Source: JAFLCL01 sp964502175
GTDB taxonomy: Bacteria; Myxococcota_A; Polyangia; Polyangiales; Sandaracinaceae
Reading direction: 5' to 3'
Length of the DNA stretch: 64,000 nucleotides
Assembly: GCA_964502175.1 (NCBI GenBank)
Contig: CAZCVE010000005.1
Coordinates: 1-64,000, forward strand
Positions 6,410 through 14,927 of the stretch are shown here, piece by piece. The notes below the pieces were generated by a model. That model had not been told where the DNA came from. It did not search any database and saw only the letters and a list, made by a program, of their open reading frames with translations. Each line of letters starts with the position of its first letter. Position 1 is the stretch's first letter. The translations under genes and the position numbers were made by a program.

Positions 6410-8815
6410 TCAGTCGAGGACCACGACGGGGCGCAGGCGCAGCTCCGCGGGCGCGCGACCGAGCTGTCCTTCGCGATCGTCGCCCCAGCAGAGCACGCGA
6501 GCGTCCGACAGACGCGCGCACGCGTTCGCGCCCGTGACGGAGAGCTCGATCACCGCGTGCGTCGCGAGATCGATGGGCGGTGCGTCTGGGACGACCTCGG
6601 CGAGCGGCATCGCGAGGCCGGGCACCAACACCGTGGTAGGCGTGGCGGTGTCGCGCGCGAGCTGCCCGCGCGTCGTCTGTCCCCAGCACCACACCTCACC
6701 GCCCTGATCGGCGATGCGTCGCGCGCACGCGAAGCCGCTGCCGTCGAGGATCGTGTCGGCGCGATCGAGCAGCTGCGCGGGCGGCTGCGTGGGATCGAGC
6801 CGCACCACACGGCCGTCCGTGAAGCGCGCGACGAGACCCCCGCCCGCCGACGAGAGCTGCACCACGTCGGACACCTCGCGGTAGCGGTACGTGCGGATCG
6901 CGCCGGGAACCGCGGGCGCGGGCGGTCCCGCGTCTTGGTCCTCGGGCAGCAGTGGGTAGGGCTCGAGGCGCGGCTGACGCGACTGGATCGGCCCCTCGCA
7001 CACGATGTTTCCTCCTTCGCGCGTGACCACGCACGCGCCGCCGTACGTGACCGTGAGCGCGCGCGCGGGCGGCAGGTGGGTCGCGGGCACGAACGAGAGG
7101 AGCGTCGTGCTCGACGCGTCGGTCGCACACGACAGCGCACCGTCGCGATGGAGCGCGCAGATCCGCGCGCTCGTGCTGCGCACGTCGATCACGTCCTCGA
7201 GCGTCACGGGCGCGCTCTCTGCCGACGTGCTCGGCACGCACGCGAGGTGGCCAGCGGTGAGCGTGCAGCGCGAGTGGGTGGTGATCGCGAGCCGCGACGG
7301 CGCAGCGCCCAGCAGCGGGGCCATCGTGCTCACGGCGGCCTCCACGTCGGCGCGCGGCACGACGCGCGCGCGACGTCGCGCCTCGACGCCGCCGAGCGGA
7401 TCGGCGCCGAGCGAGCCCACGCAGCGCACCTCGCCGCTGGCTTCATCACCGACGCGCACGCAGATCGAGCCCGTGCCCGCGATCACGCGCGTGATGCCCG
7501 CGAGGCCCGCGAACGGCTCGACCGGCTCGTAGCTGCGACGACGCGCGCGCGGGCCGAGCGCGCCGTCGGCGCCGAGGCCCCAGCACACGATCTCTCGCGA
7601 CGCCTCGTCACCACGCACCGCGCAGCCGTGGGCGCCGCCGAGCGCGAGCTCTCGCACCTCGCCCACCGCGGTCGCTGCGATCGGCGTCGCGCTCGAGTGC
7701 GTGCTGCCATCACCGAGCTGGCCCGTGTCGTTGTCGCCCCAGCAGCGAGGAGGCCCGCTGTCGAACGTCGCGCACGAGGCGCCGGGGCCGAGCGCGAGCG
7801 CGCGCGCGTCGGTGAGGCCCTCCACGCGCCGCGGCTCGCGCGCGATCTCCACGTCGAGCGGCTGTCCGAGCTGTCCGGCGTCGTTCTCGCCCCAGCACCA
7901 CACCGACGCGTCGCTCCGCAGCGCGCACGCGTGCGCGTCACCACAGGCGACGTGCAGCACGTCGTCGAGCGCGCGCACTTCCGTCGCGCTGTCGGCGCGC
8001 TCGCCCTCGATGCCGTCACCGAGCTGTCCCTCGGTGTTCTCGCCCCAGCAGAGCACGTGGCCGTCGCTGCGCCGACCGCACGCGAACGCCGCGCCCACGC
8101 AGAGCTCGACGACGCCCTCGGTGCCGCGCACGCCCTCGAGCGCGCGGGGCGGAAAGCCATCACCGACGCACGCGACGTCCGTCCCGTTCGGCGCGCTCGC
8201 GGTGGGGCTGCTGCGCACGAGGCAGGCGCCCGCGGATCCCATCGCGAGATCGGTCGAGGTGGCGAACACGCTCTGCGCGATCGCGAGCGCTGCCTCTTCT
8301 TCGCTCTCCCCGTCGTCGTCTTCTTCGTAGTCGTCGTCGTCTTCTTCTCGGAGGAGGCGGTACGCATCGGCGATCTCCGTCGCATCGCCGAAGCACACGG
8401 CGGGCGCGTCGGCGCGACGCGCGCACGCGAGATAGTCCGACGCCGCGACGTCGACGTAGTCCCCCGTCAGCTGCACCTCGGGACGCGCGGTGAGGTCTTC
8501 GTCGAGCGCCTCGCGCGGTGAGTCGCCCCAGCACGACACGCGCGTCTCGTGGATCGCGCAGCCGCCTGAGTACGTGAGCGCGAGCGTGCGCGGCACGCGC
8601 GGCGGGAGCGGCGCGGTGGGCGCGGTGGGCGTCGTCGGCTCTTCGATCGGCGGCGCCTCGCTCTCTGTCGTGGTGGGCGGTGGCTCGGCGGCGGTCTCGC
8701 CGATGGCGGCCGTGGTGGGCGGCGGAGGGGGCGGTGGGCTCTCTCCGCCCGAACACGCGCTGGCGATCAGCGCGCCGCCGACACCGAGGAACACCCTCCA
8801 CGCACGCACGGCCAC
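6410..8815 (-). CDS. RCC1-repeat lipoprotein
   Basis: An 801-residue predicted lipoprotein. The N-terminus is a short signal peptide ending in a lipobox with Cys21 (IASAC). A Pro/Thr-rich linker follows, then many RCC1-type repeats recognised by recurring CWGxNxxGQLG words (for example CWGENTEGQLGDG), which form a beta-propeller. An acidic insert of Asp/Glu lies near residue 150. Such proteins are common surface lipoproteins in myxobacteria and probably bind partners. The start lies one base after the stop of the upstream kinase gene, so the two form an operon and the propeller may act with the kinase. Confidence 0.9.
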   Translation of the reverse strand: MAVRAWRVFLGVGGALIASACSGGESPPPPPPPTTAAIGETAAEPPPTTTESEAPPIEEPTTPTAPTAPLPPRVPRTLALTYSGGCAIHETRVSCWGDSPREALDEDLTARPEVQLTGDYVDVAASDYLACARRADAPAVCFGDATEIADAYRLLREEDDDDYEEDDDGESEEEAALAIAQSVFATSTDLAMGSAGACLVRSSPTASAPNGTDVACVGDGFPPRALEGVRGTEGVVELCVGAAFACGRRSDGHVLCWGENTEGQLGDGIEGERADSATEVRALDDVLHVACGDAHACALRSDASVWCWGENDAGQLGQPLDVEIAREPRRVEGLTDARALALGPGASCATFDSGPPRCWGDNDTGQLGDGSTHSSATPIAATAVGEVRELALGGAHGCAVRGDEASREIVCWGLGADGALGPRARRRSYEPVEPFAGLAGITRVIAGTGSICVRVGDEASGEVRCVGSLGADPLGGVEARRRARVVPRADVEAAVSTMAPLLGAAPSRLAITTHSRCTLTAGHLACVPSTSAESAPVTLEDVIDVRSTSARICALHRDGALSCATDASSTTLLSFVPATHLPPARALTVTYGGACVVTREGGNIVCEGPIQSRQPRLEPYPLLPEDQDAGPPAPAVPGAIRTYRYREVSDVVQLSSAGGGLVARFTDGRVVRLDPTQPPAQLLDRADTILDGSGFACARRIADQGGEVWCWGQTTRGQLARDTATPTTVLVPGLAMPLAEVVPDAPPIDLATHAVIELSVTGANACARLSDARVLCWGDDREGQLGRAPAELRLRPVVVLD

Positions 8816-8816
8816 C

Positions 8817-10571
8817 TCAGGGCATCGCCTTGAATGCGCCCGTCTGATCGGCCTTGGCCGCCGAGGGCTGTGAGCCCATCGCGTACTGCGCGTCTTCGCG
8901 ACGCATCTCGTCGAGGAGCTCCGCGCACTCGGGCCGACCCTTGAGGTGGTTGAGCAAGAGCGCCGAGCTCTCGGTGAACGTCTTCTCGTACGAGAGCGCC
9001 TCGCGCACGCGCGTCGCGATGCGCTCGCGGCCCGCGGCGAGATCGTTCTCGAGCGCGTCGCCGTAGCGCTGGAGCTGCGCGCGGAGCTCGTCGATCTGAC
9101 GACGCAGATCCTGCGCGCTCTTCTCCTTCACTTGCGCGCGACGATCCGAGTCGACCACGACCTCGCTGAGGACCTCCGCCTTGCTCTTGCCCGCCGTGGC
9201 GGCCTCGAAGGCCACGCGCCATCGCGCGAGATCGCCCGCCGCGCGCTCGAGCGCCTGCATCTCTCTCGCGCTCGCTTCGTGCGACGCGCGCTCCTTGTCG
9301 ATGCGCTGCGAGAGCTTCGCGATGCGCTCGCGCTCGGCCGCCGCGTCGCGCAGCGTGCGCGACTCTTCTTCGGCGAGATCCTCGACCTTGCGGCCGATCT
9401 CGGCGCGGAGCGCGCGGCCTCGTCGCTCGATCGCGTCGAGCTTGCGCTGGTGGCTCGAGAGCTCGCCCTCGAGACGCGACGCGCGCGCCGAGACCTCCCA
9501 CAGCTGATCACCGGCGTGCTGGAGCTCCTCGGGCACGCGGCCGTTCGGATAGGCGCGGGCGATCATGCGCGAGAAGTACGCGGACCGACGGCTCCACTCG
9601 ACGACGCCGGGCGTGGGCGCGGGCGGCGGAGGCGGCGGCTGCGCGGGCGGCGCCGCCTCGGGCGACTGCACCTCCCACGTGGAGGGAAGCGTGCGCTGGA
9701 ACGCCTTGAGCTCTTCCTGGAGATGGTGGCCGTCCCTGAAGCGGTTGCGCGGATCCTTCTCGAGCAGCCGGAGGATGATGCGCTCCGCGACCTCGGGCAG
9801 ATCCTTGGCGAGCGTGCGCGGACGCGGGGCGGGGCCCGTCTTCTGGAGCTCGAGCAGCGTGTCGCGATCGGCCGATCGGAACGGCAGCTGGCCGGTCGTC
9901 ATCTCGAAGAAGAGGATGCCGAGCGCGTAGAGATCGCTCACCGGCATCGCGTCTTCGCCGCGCGCCTGCTCGGGCGACATGTACTCGGGCGTGCCGAACA
10001 CGGCGCCCTTGGGCGCGAGGCGCGGATCGCGCGCGAGCGCCGCGAGGCCGAAGTCGAGGATCTTCACGAAGTCGCGACGACCACCCTTGGCCGTCAGCAT
10101 GATGTTGTCGCTCTTCAGATCGCGATGGACGACGCCGAGATCGTGCGCGCGCGCGAGCGCGGCGCACATCTGCTCGAGCACGTCGGTCGCGCGCGCGAGC
10201 GGCATCGGGCCCTTCGCGATCTCGGAGCTGAGCGAGCTGCCGACGAGGTACTCCATCACCAGGTAGAGCTCGCCATCTTCGGTCTCGCCGACGTCGTGGA
10301 TCTCCACGATGTGCGCGTGATCGACGCGGTTGGCGGCGCGCGCCTCGCGGAGCATCCACGCGCGGAGGTGCGTCTCGCCGCGGAGGTCGGGGCGGATCAG
10401 CTTGAGCGCGACGACGCGATCGATGAGCACGTGGCGCGCGCGGTACACGACGCCCATGCCGCCTTCGCCGAGCAGAGCCTCGAGGCGATAGCGGCCGGCC
10501 ACGACCTTTCCGAGGTAGCCGTCCTTGGTCGGTTTCACTGCAGCTTTCGTCGTCGTCATCGGAGGCGGCAT
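8817..10571 (-). CDS. Ser/Thr protein kinase with coiled-coil tail
   Basis: A 584-residue Hanks-type kinase. The glycine loop is at 35-42 (GEGGMGVV), the ATP lysine is Lys57, the catalytic loop is HRDLKSDN at 149-156 and DFG is at 173-175, so it looks active. After a Pro-rich linker near residue 310, residues about 340-550 form a long, charged coiled coil with no membrane segment. It is therefore probably cytosolic and may dimerise through the coil. It is operonic with the RCC1 lipoprotein and divergent from a second kinase 270 bases away. Confidence 0.93.
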   Translation of the reverse strand: MPPPMTTTKAAVKPTKDGYLGKVVAGRYRLEALLGEGGMGVVYRARHVLIDRVVALKLIRPDLRGETHLRAWMLREARAANRVDHAHIVEIHDVGETEDGELYLVMEYLVGSSLSSEIAKGPMPLARATDVLEQMCAALARAHDLGVVHRDLKSDNIMLTAKGGRRDFVKILDFGLAALARDPRLAPKGAVFGTPEYMSPEQARGEDAMPVSDLYALGILFFEMTTGQLPFRSADRDTLLELQKTGPAPRPRTLAKDLPEVAERIILRLLEKDPRNRFRDGHHLQEELKAFQRTLPSTWEVQSPEAAPPAQPPPPPPAPTPGVVEWSRRSAYFSRMIARAYPNGRVPEELQHAGDQLWEVSARASRLEGELSSHQRKLDAIERRGRALRAEIGRKVEDLAEEESRTLRDAAAERERIAKLSQRIDKERASHEASAREMQALERAAGDLARWRVAFEAATAGKSKAEVLSEVVVDSDRRAQVKEKSAQDLRRQIDELRAQLQRYGDALENDLAAGRERIATRVREALSYEKTFTESSALLLNHLKGRPECAELLDEMRREDAQYAMGSQPSAAKADQTGAFKAMP

Positions 10572-10840
10572 CGTACCGGATCGTTCCTGCGATCCGATAG
10601 CTGTCCCCGGGGGCTCGGGACGCGAACCTCGGTCGCTGGTGACCCGATCGCACGACGGGCATGCGCGACGCGGGATCGTCCCGTATCCTCTTGCCGATGG
10701 GATGTCCGCGGGACCCGCGCCCGAGACGACGCGCTGGCGTCGCGTGCCCTGACCGCTCTTCCCACCGCACTCGCCTCACTTGCTTCCCGAACGTGCGACG
10801 CCGTCGCGCGGATCCTTCACCACGAGGAACCTGAGGTCGG
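10572..10840. promoter_or_regulatory. Divergent promoter region between two kinase genes
   Basis: A 269-base gap separates two outward-facing kinase genes and must hold both promoters. No confident -35/-10 pair, operator or terminator could be picked out by eye in this GC-rich stretch. Confidence 0.4.
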
Positions 10841-12985
10841 ATGGCTCGCTCGCCGATGCGGATAGGCCCCTATCGAATCGATCGCCGCGTGGCGTCCGGT
10901 GGCATGGCCGAGGTGTACGTCGCCCTCCGCGAGGCCGCGCACGGCTTCGAGCGCCGCGTCGCCCTGAAGACGATCCTGCCTCAGCTCGCGAGCGACCCCG
11001 AGTTCGCCGCGATGTTCGCCGACGAGGCCAAGCTCGCGGCGCGGCTCGAGCACCCGGGCATCGCGCAGGTCTTCGACTTCGGCGAGGCCGAGGGGATGCT
11101 CTACCTCGCGATGGAGCTCGTCGACGGCGCGAGCGTGAACCGCTTGCTGCGCGCCTCGACCGCGACGCGCGAGCCCACGCCGATCCCTCTCACCGTCATC
11201 TTGCACGTCGGCATCGAGGTGGCGCGCGCGCTCGCGTACGCGCACCACGCACGCGACGCGCGCGGCAGACCGCTCGGCATCGTGCACCGCGACGTCTCCC
11301 CCGCGAACATCCTCCTCGGTCGTCGCGGTGAGGTGAAGCTCGTCGACTTCGGCATCGCGCGCTGCCTCGGCGCTGCGCACCGCACCGACGAAGGCATGGT
11401 GCGCGGCAAGCTCGGCTACATGTCGCCCGAGCAGGTGCAGGGAAAGCTCGTCGACGGCAGGAGCGACGTGTTCACGCTCGCTGCCGTGCTCGCGGAGATG
11501 TGCCTGCTCGAGCCGCTCTTCGGCACGGGCGAAGATCTCTCGGTGCTGATGCGCATCCGGAACGTCGACCTCGCGCCGCTCGAGCGCTTGCTCGCGGCGG
11601 AAGAGAAGCGCATCCGCAACAGCCGTCCTTCGAGCGCGCCGCCGAACGTGGGCGCACCTCCCGAGCTCCTGCGTCTCTTGCGGAGCGCGCTCGCGCGCAA
11701 GCCCGAGGACCGCATCAGCGCGTCGTACTTCGCCGATGCGCTCGAGGAGATCGCGGAGCGTCGCAACCTCCACGGACGACGCGCGCGCGAGACGTCGCGC
11801 CAACTTCATCGCCTCGGCCTGCTCTCGCTCGAGGCCGCCGACGTCGAGGCGCGCGAGCCCGGCGCACGGCCCACCACGCTCGTGGCCACGCGCGACACGG
11901 AGCCGCCGCCTGCGCGCGGCACGGGCACGACCGATCGTCCTCAGCCTCCGGGCGCGAACGAGCTGCTCGCGGCCATCGCGCTCGAGCCGCCCGCGCACTA
12001 CGAGCTCGTGAGCCGCGCGGGCATCGTGCTCGGGCCGCTGTCGTACGCCGAGCTCGTGCGTCGCATCGTGGCGGGCGAGGTGGGCCCTGATCTCACCGTG
12101 CGTCGCGAGGGCACCGAGGGCGGTGAGCCGCCGGAGCTGCGTCGGTACCTCTCGTCGAGCGCGCTCGGCTGGAAGGACGCGAGCGCTGCGAGCACGCGCG
12201 AGCGCGGTGTGATCGAGGGCGGTCGCTTGCTCGCGCTCGCGCTGCGCCTCGGCACCACGCGCGCCACGGGCATGCTCGAGCTGCAGGAGCCCTCTTCACC
12301 GAGCGACACGCGCAAGCCTCGCCGCAAGCGCATCTTCTACGTCGACGGAAAGCCCGAGTTCGTCACGTCGAACGATCCGCACGAGCTGCTCGGCGAGTTC
12401 CTCGTGCGCAACGGCGTGTGTCTCCGCATGGAGCTCGAGATGGCGCTCGCCGTGCTCGACAAGTACGAGGGCCGCCTCGCCGACGCGCTCGTGGGCCTCG
12501 GCGCGATCCGCCCGATGGCGCTCGTGGGCGCGATCGAGCGGCAGGTGCGCGAGCGCTATCTCGAGGCGTTCCGCTGGACGACGGGCAGCTGGACGTTCGT
12601 CGAGGGCATGCGCGCGGGCGAAGAGGCCGTGCCGCTCGGACGCGGCCCGCTCGAGCTCATCTACGACGCCGCGGTCACGCTCGACGCGAACCACGCCGAG
12701 GCCGCGATCGCGCCGATGCGAGAGCGCGTGGTCACGCGCGTGATCGCCCCGCCCGCGCCGCTCGTGTCGTTCGGCCTGCCGAGCGCGTGGTCGAGCGCGA
12801 TCCTCGCGGTGGATGGCCGCACCACGCTGTCGGGCCTCTTGCTGCGCGCGCGCACCGAGCACGGCCTCGAGGTCGACGACGCGTGCCGCGTCTACCACTT
12901 CGGCCTCTCGTGCTCGCTCCTCCGCGCCTCGAGCTCGGTGCAGAGCGCGATGGGCATCCCCGCGGTCGGCAAGCGCGAGTCCTGA
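10841..12985 (+). CDS. Ser/Thr kinase with GYF-like and DUF4388-like domains
   Basis: A 714-residue protein in three parts. Residues about 9-290 are a Hanks kinase with a somewhat degenerate glycine loop (ASGGMAEVY), Lys43, HRDVSPANILL at 149-159 and DFG at 169-171. Residues about 385-435 (YELVSRAGIVLGPLSYAELV) look like a GYF_2-type domain. Residues about 460-600 resemble DUF4388/PATAN, a module seen in myxobacterial signalling proteins. No membrane segment was seen. The ATG at 10841 places the kinase domain at the N-terminus as expected. It probably phosphorylates cytosolic partners, with the tail giving interaction specificity. Confidence 0.9.
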   Translation: MARSPMRIGPYRIDRRVASGGMAEVYVALREAAHGFERRVALKTILPQLASDPEFAAMFADEAKLAARLEHPGIAQVFDFGEAEGMLYLAMELVDGASVNRLLRASTATREPTPIPLTVILHVGIEVARALAYAHHARDARGRPLGIVHRDVSPANILLGRRGEVKLVDFGIARCLGAAHRTDEGMVRGKLGYMSPEQVQGKLVDGRSDVFTLAAVLAEMCLLEPLFGTGEDLSVLMRIRNVDLAPLERLLAAEEKRIRNSRPSSAPPNVGAPPELLRLLRSALARKPEDRISASYFADALEEIAERRNLHGRRARETSRQLHRLGLLSLEAADVEAREPGARPTTLVATRDTEPPPARGTGTTDRPQPPGANELLAAIALEPPAHYELVSRAGIVLGPLSYAELVRRIVAGEVGPDLTVRREGTEGGEPPELRRYLSSSALGWKDASAASTRERGVIEGGRLLALALRLGTTRATGMLELQEPSSPSDTRKPRRKRIFYVDGKPEFVTSNDPHELLGEFLVRNGVCLRMELEMALAVLDKYEGRLADALVGLGAIRPMALVGAIERQVRERYLEAFRWTTGSWTFVEGMRAGEEAVPLGRGPLELIYDAAVTLDANHAEAAIAPMRERVVTRVIAPPAPLVSFGLPSAWSSAILAVDGRTTLSGLLLRARTEHGLEVDDACRVYHFGLSCSLLRASSSVQSAMGIPAVGKRES

Positions 12986-13023
12986 GCCGCGCTTTGAGAT
13001 CACGGGTTGTGATCTCAGAGCGA

Positions 13024-13109
13024 GTCAGTCGCCGACGACTGGGCGGACGTCGACCGTCGGCGCGGCGTGCTGGGTGCGTGGGTAGAAGATCACGGGCACG
13101 AGGTTCGCG
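13024..13109. repeat. 86-bp copy of the MFS exporter 3' end (left repeat)
   Basis: This 86-bp stretch matches 14842-14927, the last 28 codons and stop of the MFS exporter gene, at 81 of 86 positions with no gaps and in the same orientation. The two copies bracket the ATPase-nuclease cassette. It ends 3 bases before the stop codon of the nuclease gene, so the junction is abrupt. Confidence 0.92.
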
Positions 13110-13111
13110 AT

Positions 13112-13657
13112 TCACCGCCGTCGCGTCGCGAGGCGTGACGCCGGTCGGCTTGAGACGCGCAGCCACGGCAAGGCGCGTCTCGCGGCCAGTGAACGCGACA
13201 TCACTTGAACGTTCGCCTTGAGCCAGGGCTTGAGGTGCGCCTTGATCTGGGTCGCAAGGGCCGTTGCACCACCGATATCTGCACGGTCCTCCTCAAGCCA
13301 GAGAACCACAAGCGGGGTTTGGCTGGTCAGCGCACCCACGAGCCGTTCGTGGCCCGCCTCACCGAGGCCGCGGTGGCAGGCCCATGTCATGCCCGCCAGG
13401 GTGTCACGCACCTTCTGGGCTACTTCGAGGGCGAGATCCTCCGACTTGCGCTTCTCGTTCTCGCCTCTTGCTGCGCGAAAGTCTTTCACCTCGAGGTAGA
13501 CGCCTCCAACCCCTTCGACATCCGCAACGATGTCGACCGCAAGGGTCTTTTGAAGGCGATGCACTCCGGCTCGGTACGCAGGCGAGTCGTCCCACTTCAC
13601 CGCGCGCCTGGCCGCCAGCTCGAACGACAGCGCCCCCTCGACGATCGTGAGTGCCAT
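13112..13657 (-). CDS. Putative PD-(D/E)XK nuclease partner of an ATPase
   Basis: A 181-residue protein. Residues 42-60 read VDIVADVEGVGGVYLEVKDF, a good match to the PD-(D/E)XK nuclease core with Asp42 or Asp46 and Glu56-x-Lys58. A helix with many charges follows, then a hydrophobic strand PLVVLWLEED. The last 20 residues are basic and may be read-through into flanking sequence, since the stop abuts the repeat boundary. It starts 2 bases after the stop of the ATPase gene, so the two are co-transcribed and probably co-functional. Assignment as a nuclease is inference from the motif. Confidence 0.7.
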   Translation of the reverse strand: MALTIVEGALSFELAARRAVKWDDSPAYRAGVHRLQKTLAVDIVADVEGVGGVYLEVKDFRAARGENEKRKSEDLALEVAQKVRDTLAGMTWACHRGLGEAGHERLVGALTSQTPLVVLWLEEDRADIGGATALATQIKAHLKPWLKANVQVMSRSLAARRALPWLRVSSRPASRLATRRR

Positions 13658-13659
13658 CC

Positions 13660-14682
13660 CTACTCACCTACTCCGCGAACGCGATCGTAGTGGCGCAGGA
13701 ACTCCTCGCGGATCGGGTTGTGCTCGAGGTCGTCCAGCGCACCCGTCTGTTCGACGGTGACGTGCGTCTCGTCGTCCGAGCGCTGGAAAGAGAAGAAGCG
13801 CATGGCAGGCGCCCCGGCTCGTTCGCCGAGCCGACCGAGTGTCTCGGACACCAGATAGTCGTGTGTGGTGACGAATACCTGGATCCCCGTGGCGGCGAGT
13901 TCACCCAGGGTCTCTGCGACCTTTACTGCGAGGTCGGGATTCAGGTTCGCCTCGGGCTCGTCCCAGAACAGGACGCCGGTCTCCTTGAGCGCTCCGTTAC
14001 CGAGGAGGCGCACGATTGCCGCGACCTTGCGCATTCCCTCCGAGACGAGATGCGCTTCGAGCATCGTCCCGCCCTCGCCCTTCAAATAGAAGCGAGGCCC
14101 GGAGAGGACCACGGAGCCGCCGAGAATTCCTTCCATCCGCCTCAAGATGGCGTCGATCGCCGCTGGCTTGGCCCCTCGCAGCGCGCTGCCGCTGAGGGCG
14201 ACGGCGAGGTCGAAGTAAGTCTCGTCAAACGAGAGTTCGCGTTCCTGGTAGGCCGCGATGAACCCTTCGAACATTGCGAGCGGCTCGCGCGAAGGCAAGA
14301 ACACGCTCGACGGGACGGTCGTCCAGGTCTGTTCGACCTTGGTGACTTTCGATGTCTTCGAGTAGACCGAGTACTCAATCCCCTTCTTCCCGCTCGTGAG
14401 CGCCACTCGTGCGCTTCGTTGTCCTTGCCGGCGGTGCCCGAGCCGGCCGATAGCTAGGCCGTCAGGGCGGAACACTCGCGCCAGCTTCTCGTCGAGGCGC
14501 GCGTCGAGACCGCTGGGCGACATCTTCTCGCCCGCCGCCTTCAGCGTGGCGTAGAGGACCTTCATGACGTGGGTCTTGCCGGTCGCGTTGCGACCTAGGA
14601 ACACATTGATGCCTTTCGCGAACGCGAGGTCCACGTCGCGGAACACCGAGAAGTCGTGAAGTGCGAGCCGATCAATCGTCAC
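13660..14682 (-). CDS. AAA/ABC-type ATPase (OLD/SMC-like) of a two-gene cassette
   Basis: A 340-residue ATPase of the AAA_15/AAA_21 kind. Walker A is GRNATGKT at 30-37 after a short N-terminal strand. Late in the protein are SEGMRKVAAIVRLL (signature-like), Walker B LFWDEPEANLNP with its D-loop, and the switch VTTHDYL. It has no TOPRIM domain, unlike OLD nucleases. ATPases of this shape pair with nucleases in many bacterial defence systems (Septu PtuA, PARIS AriA and others). The next gene encodes a nuclease-like protein, which suggests the same logic. Base composition is visibly less GC-rich than the flanks, consistent with transfer. Confidence 0.85.
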   Translation of the reverse strand: MTIDRLALHDFSVFRDVDLAFAKGINVFLGRNATGKTHVMKVLYATLKAAGEKMSPSGLDARLDEKLARVFRPDGLAIGRLGHRRQGQRSARVALTSGKKGIEYSVYSKTSKVTKVEQTWTTVPSSVFLPSREPLAMFEGFIAAYQERELSFDETYFDLAVALSGSALRGAKPAAIDAILRRMEGILGGSVVLSGPRFYLKGEGGTMLEAHLVSEGMRKVAAIVRLLGNGALKETGVLFWDEPEANLNPDLAVKVAETLGELAATGIQVFVTTHDYLVSETLGRLGERAGAPAMRFFSFQRSDDETHVTVEQTGALDDLEHNPIREEFLRHYDRVRGVGE

Positions 14683-14841
14683 AGCGTTGCGAGGCTAGCA
14701 TCGCGACCCCGTCACACGCGAGAACGCGTGACTGGTGAGCTCTCCCGACTTTCTTGCCGCTTCCGCGGAGAGCGGCTAGCCGTGACTTTCCCTTTGCCGC
14801 CCGAGGTAGGCGCTGAGTCCGAGACACGTCACCGAGCCCAC

Positions 14842-14927
14842 GTCAGTCGCCGACGACTGGGGCGACGTCGACGGTCGGCGCGGCGTGCTGGGTGCGTGGG
14901 TAGAAGATCACGAGCGCGAGGTTCGCG
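14842..14927. repeat. 86-bp MFS exporter 3' end (right repeat, in gene)
   Basis: This is the native 3' end of the MFS exporter gene. It is repeated with 5 mismatches at 13024-13109, in direct orientation, 1818 bases away. The repeat includes the exporter stop codon, so the gene remains intact. Confidence 0.92.
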
